Shown here piece by piece: positions 60,319 to 64,000 of a DNA stretch of 64,000 nt. The notes beneath the pieces are model-generated. The model saw only the letters and a list, made by a program, of their open reading frames with translations, searched no databases and was not told the DNA's origin. The DNA comes from Caprella mutica (lineage: Eukaryota; Arthropoda; Malacostraca; Amphipoda; Caprellidae), in the NCBI GenBank assembly GCA_947561585.1, contig CANNZV010001600.1, positions 62,001-126,000 of the forward strand. The letters run 5' to 3'. The first letter of the stretch is position 1. The number at the start of each line of letters is the position of its first letter. Made by a program: the position numbers and the translations under genes.

Positions 60319-63300
60319 TATACGGTACACTGAAAAGATCCTTCCTTGGCACTACACGGTACACTGAAAAGATCCTTCCTAGTCACTACACGGTACACTG
60401 AAAAGATCCTTCCTAGTCACTACACGGTACACTGAAAAGATCCTTCCTAGTCACTACACGGTACACTGAAAAGATCCTTCCTAGTCACTACACGGTACAC
60501 TGAAAAGATCCTTCCTAGTCACTACACGGTACACTGAAAAGATCCTTCCTAGTCACTACACGGTACACTGAAAAGATCCTTCCTAGCCACTACACGGTAC
60601 ACTGAAAAGATCCTTCCTAGTCACTACACGGTACACTGAAAAGATCCTTCCTAGTCACTACACGGTACACTGAAAAGATCCTTCCTAGTCACTACACGGT
60701 ACACTGAAAAGATCCTTCCTAGTCACTACACGGTACACTGAAAAGATCCTTCCTAGTCACTACACGGTACACTGAAAAGATCCTTCCTAGTCACTACACG
60801 GTACACTGAAAAAATACTTCCTAGCCACTACACGGTACACTGAAAAGATCCTTCCTAGCCACTACACGGTACACTGAAAAGATCCTTCCTATCCACTACA
60901 CGGTACACTGAAAAGATTCTTCCTAGTCACTACACGGTACACTGAAAAAATACTTCCTAGTCACTACACGGTACACTGAAAAGATCCTTCCTAGTCACTA
61001 CACGGTACACTGAAAAGATCCTACCTAGCCACTACACGGTACACTGAATAGATCCTTCCTTGCCACTACACGGTACACTGAAAAGATCCTTCCTAGTCAC
61101 TACACGGTACACTGAAAAGATCCTTCCTAGCCACTACACGGTACACTGAAAAGATCTTTCCTAGTCACTACACGGTACACTGAAAAGATTCTTCCTAGTC
61201 ACTACTCACTACACGGTACACTGAAAAGATCTTTCCTAGTCACTACACGGTACACTGAAAAGATCCTTCCTAGCCACTACACGGTACACTGAAAAGATCT
61301 TTCCTAGTCACTACACGGTACACTGAAAAGATCCTTCCTAGCCACTACACGGTACACTGAAAAGATCTTTCCTAGTCACTACACGGTACACTGAAAAGAT
61401 CCTTCCTAGCCACTACACGGTACACTGAAAAGATCTTTCCTAGTCACTACACGGTACACTGAAAAGATCCTTCCTAGCCACTACACGGTACACTGAAAAG
61501 ATCTTTCCTAGTCACTACACGGTACACTGAAAAGATTCTTCCTAGTAACTACTCACTACACGGTACACTGAAAAGATCTTTCCTAGTCACTACACGGTAC
61601 ACTGAAAAGATCCTTCCTAGCCACTACACGGTACACTGAAAAGATCTTTCCTAGTCACTACACGGTACACTGAAAAGATCCTTCCTAGCCACTACACGGT
61701 ACACTGAAAAGATCTTTCCTAGCCACTACACGGTACACTGAAAAGATCCTTCCTAGTCACTACACGGTACACTGAAAAGATCCTTCCTAGTCACTACACG
61801 GTACACTGAAAAGATTCTTCCTATCCACTACACGGTACACTGAAAAAATACTTCATAGTCACTACACGGTACACTGAAAAGATCCTTCCTAGTCACTACA
61901 CGGTACACTGAAAATATCCTTCCTAGCCACTACACGGTACACTGAATAGATCCTCCCTTGCCACTACACGGTACACTGAAAAGATCCTTCCTAGTCACTA
62001 CACGGTACACTGAAAAGATCCTTCCTAGTCACTACACGGTGCACTGAAAAGATCCTTCCTAGTCACTACACGGTACACTGAATAGATCCTTCCTAGCCAC
62101 TACACGGTACACTGAAAAGATCCTTCCTAGTCACTACACGGTACACTGAAAAGATCCTTCCTAGTCACTACACGGTGCACTGAAAAGATCCTTCCTAGGC
62201 ACAACACGGTACACTGAAAAGATCCTTCCTAGTCACTACACGGTACACTGAAAAAATACTTCCTAGCCACTACACGGTACACTGAAAAGATCCTTCCTAG
62301 TCACTACACGGTACACTGAAAAGATCCTACCTAGCCACTACACGGTACACTGAAAAGATCCTTCCTAGTCACTACACGGTACACTGAAAAGATCCTTCCT
62401 AGTCACTACACGGTACACTGAATAGATCCTTCCTAGTCACTACACGGTACACTGAAAAGATCCTTCCTAGCCACTACACGGTACACTGAAAAGATCTTTC
62501 CTAGTCACTACACGGTACACTGAAAAGATCCTTCCTAGTCACTACACGGTACACTGAAAAGATCCTTCCTAGTCACTACACGGTACACTGAATAGATCCT
62601 TCCTAGTCACTACACGGTACACTGAAAAGATCCTTCCTAGCCACTACACGGTGCACTGAAAAGATCCTTCCTAGCCACTACACGGTACACTGAAAAGATC
62701 CTTCCTAGTCACTACACGGTACACTGAAAAGATCCTTCCCAGCCACTACACGGTACACTGAAAAGATCCTTCCTATCCACTACACGGTACACTGAAAAGA
62801 TTCTTCCTAGTCACTACACGGTACACTGAAAAGATCCTTCCTAGTCACTACACGGTACACTGAAAAGATCCTTCCTAGTCACTACACGGTACACTGAAAA
62901 GATCCTTCCTAGTCACTACACGGTACACTGAAAAGATCCTTCCTAGTCACTACACGGTACACTGAAAAGATCCTTCCTAGTCACTACACGGTACACTGAA
63001 AAGATCCTTCCTAGTCACTACACGGTACACTGAAAAGATCCTTCCTAGTCACTACACGGTACACTGAAAAGATCCTTCCTAGCCACTACACGGTACACTG
63101 AAAAGATCCTTCCTAGTCACTACACGGTACACTGAAAAGATCCTTCCTAGTCACTACACGGTACACTGAAAAGATCCTTCCTAGTCACTACACGGTACAC
63201 TGAAAAGATCCTTCCTAGTCACTACTCGGTACACTGAAAAGATCCTTCCTAGTCACTACACGGTACACTGAAAAGATCCTTCCTAGTCACTACACGGTAC

Positions 63301-64000
63301 ACTGAAAAGATCCTTCCTAGTCACTACACGGTACACTGAAAAAATACTTCCTAGCCACTACACGGTACACTGAAAAGATCCTTCCTAGTCACTACACGGT
63401 ACACTGAAAAGATCCTTCCTAGCCACTACACGGTACACTGAAAAGATCCTTCCTAGTCACTACACGGTACACTGGAAAGATCCTTCCTAGCCACTACACG
63501 GTACACTGAAAAGATCCTTCCTAGTCACTACACGGTACACTGAAAAAATACTTCCTAGCCACTACACGGTACACTGAAAAGATCCTTCCTAGTCACTACA
63601 CGGTACACTGAAAAGATCCTTCCTAGTCACTACACGGTACACTGAAAAGATCCTTCCTAGCCACTACACGGTACACTGAAAAGATCCTTCCTAGTCACTA
63701 CACGGTACACTGAAAAGATCCTTCCTAGTCACTACACGGTACACTGAAAAAATACTTCCTAGCCACTACACGGTACACTGAAAAGATCCTTCCTAGTCAC
63801 TACACGGTACACTGAAAAGATCCTTCCTAGCCACTACACGGTACACTGAAAAGATCCTTTCTATCCACTACACGGTACACTGAAAAGATCCTTCCTAGTC
63901 ACTACACGGTACACTGAAAAGATCCTTCCTAGCCACTACACGGTACACTGAATAGATCCTTCCTAGTCACTACACGGTACACTGAAAAGATCCTTCCTAG
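60319..64000. repeat. Satellite, 34-bp unit, more than 105 copies, truncated by the window end
   Basis: Unit CACTACACGGTACACTGAAA followed by AGATCCTTCCTAGT. Variants include CTAGCC, GATCTTTCC, AAAATACTTCC, GAATAGATCC and GGTGCAC. Two copies carry the same 7-bp CACTACT extension (near 61198 and 61547), about 349 bp apart, showing a duplicated multi-unit block. It starts about 145 bp after IFT57 exon 7 and continues past position 64000, so it lies inside the last visible intron. Confidence 0.97.

Noticed and set aside
1..64000. tRNA or rRNA genes
   Set aside because: No plausible tRNA A/B-box pair with cloverleaf or rRNA core sequence was noticed by eye. A tRNA-scanning program would settle this.

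Overview
This is eukaryotic nuclear DNA: AT-rich, with interrupted genes, long introns, very abundant minisatellites and dispersed inverted-repeat elements. Gene content (two axoneme/cilium genes, a two-finger C2H2 transcription factor, a small membrane protein) and the compact divergent gene pair point to an animal, most likely an arthropod and probably an insect. A hemipteroid insect is only a guess from overall texture. No tRNA, rRNA, CRISPR or bacterial-type operon was seen.

Layout. (1) 1-4265, + strand: last five coding exons of an unrecognised type II membrane protein (about 217 aa), all introns phase 0. Its 2.6 kb last intron holds a fragment of a dispersed repeat. (2) 7417-8772, - strand: intronless coding region of a 451-aa transcription factor with two C-terminal C2H2 zinc fingers, preceded by a 5'UTR intron. 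(3) 8.9-44.6 kb: gene-poor stretch with tandem arrays of about 24, 40, 32, 26, 21 and 41 bp units, and copies of at least two dispersed repeat families. (4) 44775-51814, - strand: a complete CCDC39 (FAP59) orthologue, which I could splice by hand into 17 coding exons with continuous phase (about 976 aa; human about 941). (5) 53066-60175 and beyond, + strand: IFT57 (HIPPI), seven coding exons up to the conserved GSSMTDG motif. The last 60 or so residues lie past the window, beyond a satellite-filled intron of more than 3.8 kb.

The most informative regulatory signal is between genes 4 and 5. These two ciliary genes are transcribed divergently, and the 1.25 kb between their start codons holds two adjacent perfect RFX X-boxes (52222-52235 and 52237-52250). 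This suggests a shared RFX-controlled bidirectional promoter coupling intraflagellar transport (IFT57) with assembly of the 96-nm axonemal ruler (CCDC39). In insects such genes serve chordotonal sensory neurons and sperm.

The second theme is repeats in and around IFT57. Its introns carry a 19-bp array beside a splice donor, a 26-bp palindromic pyrimidine array running up to a splice acceptor, a 620-bp foldback element with C-rich and G-rich arms, and a 34-bp satellite of more than 100 copies, plus one GC-AG intron. No wholly new multi-gene system was found. The strongest candidates for novelty are the unrecognised membrane protein, the tandem X-box promoter and the intronic satellites.
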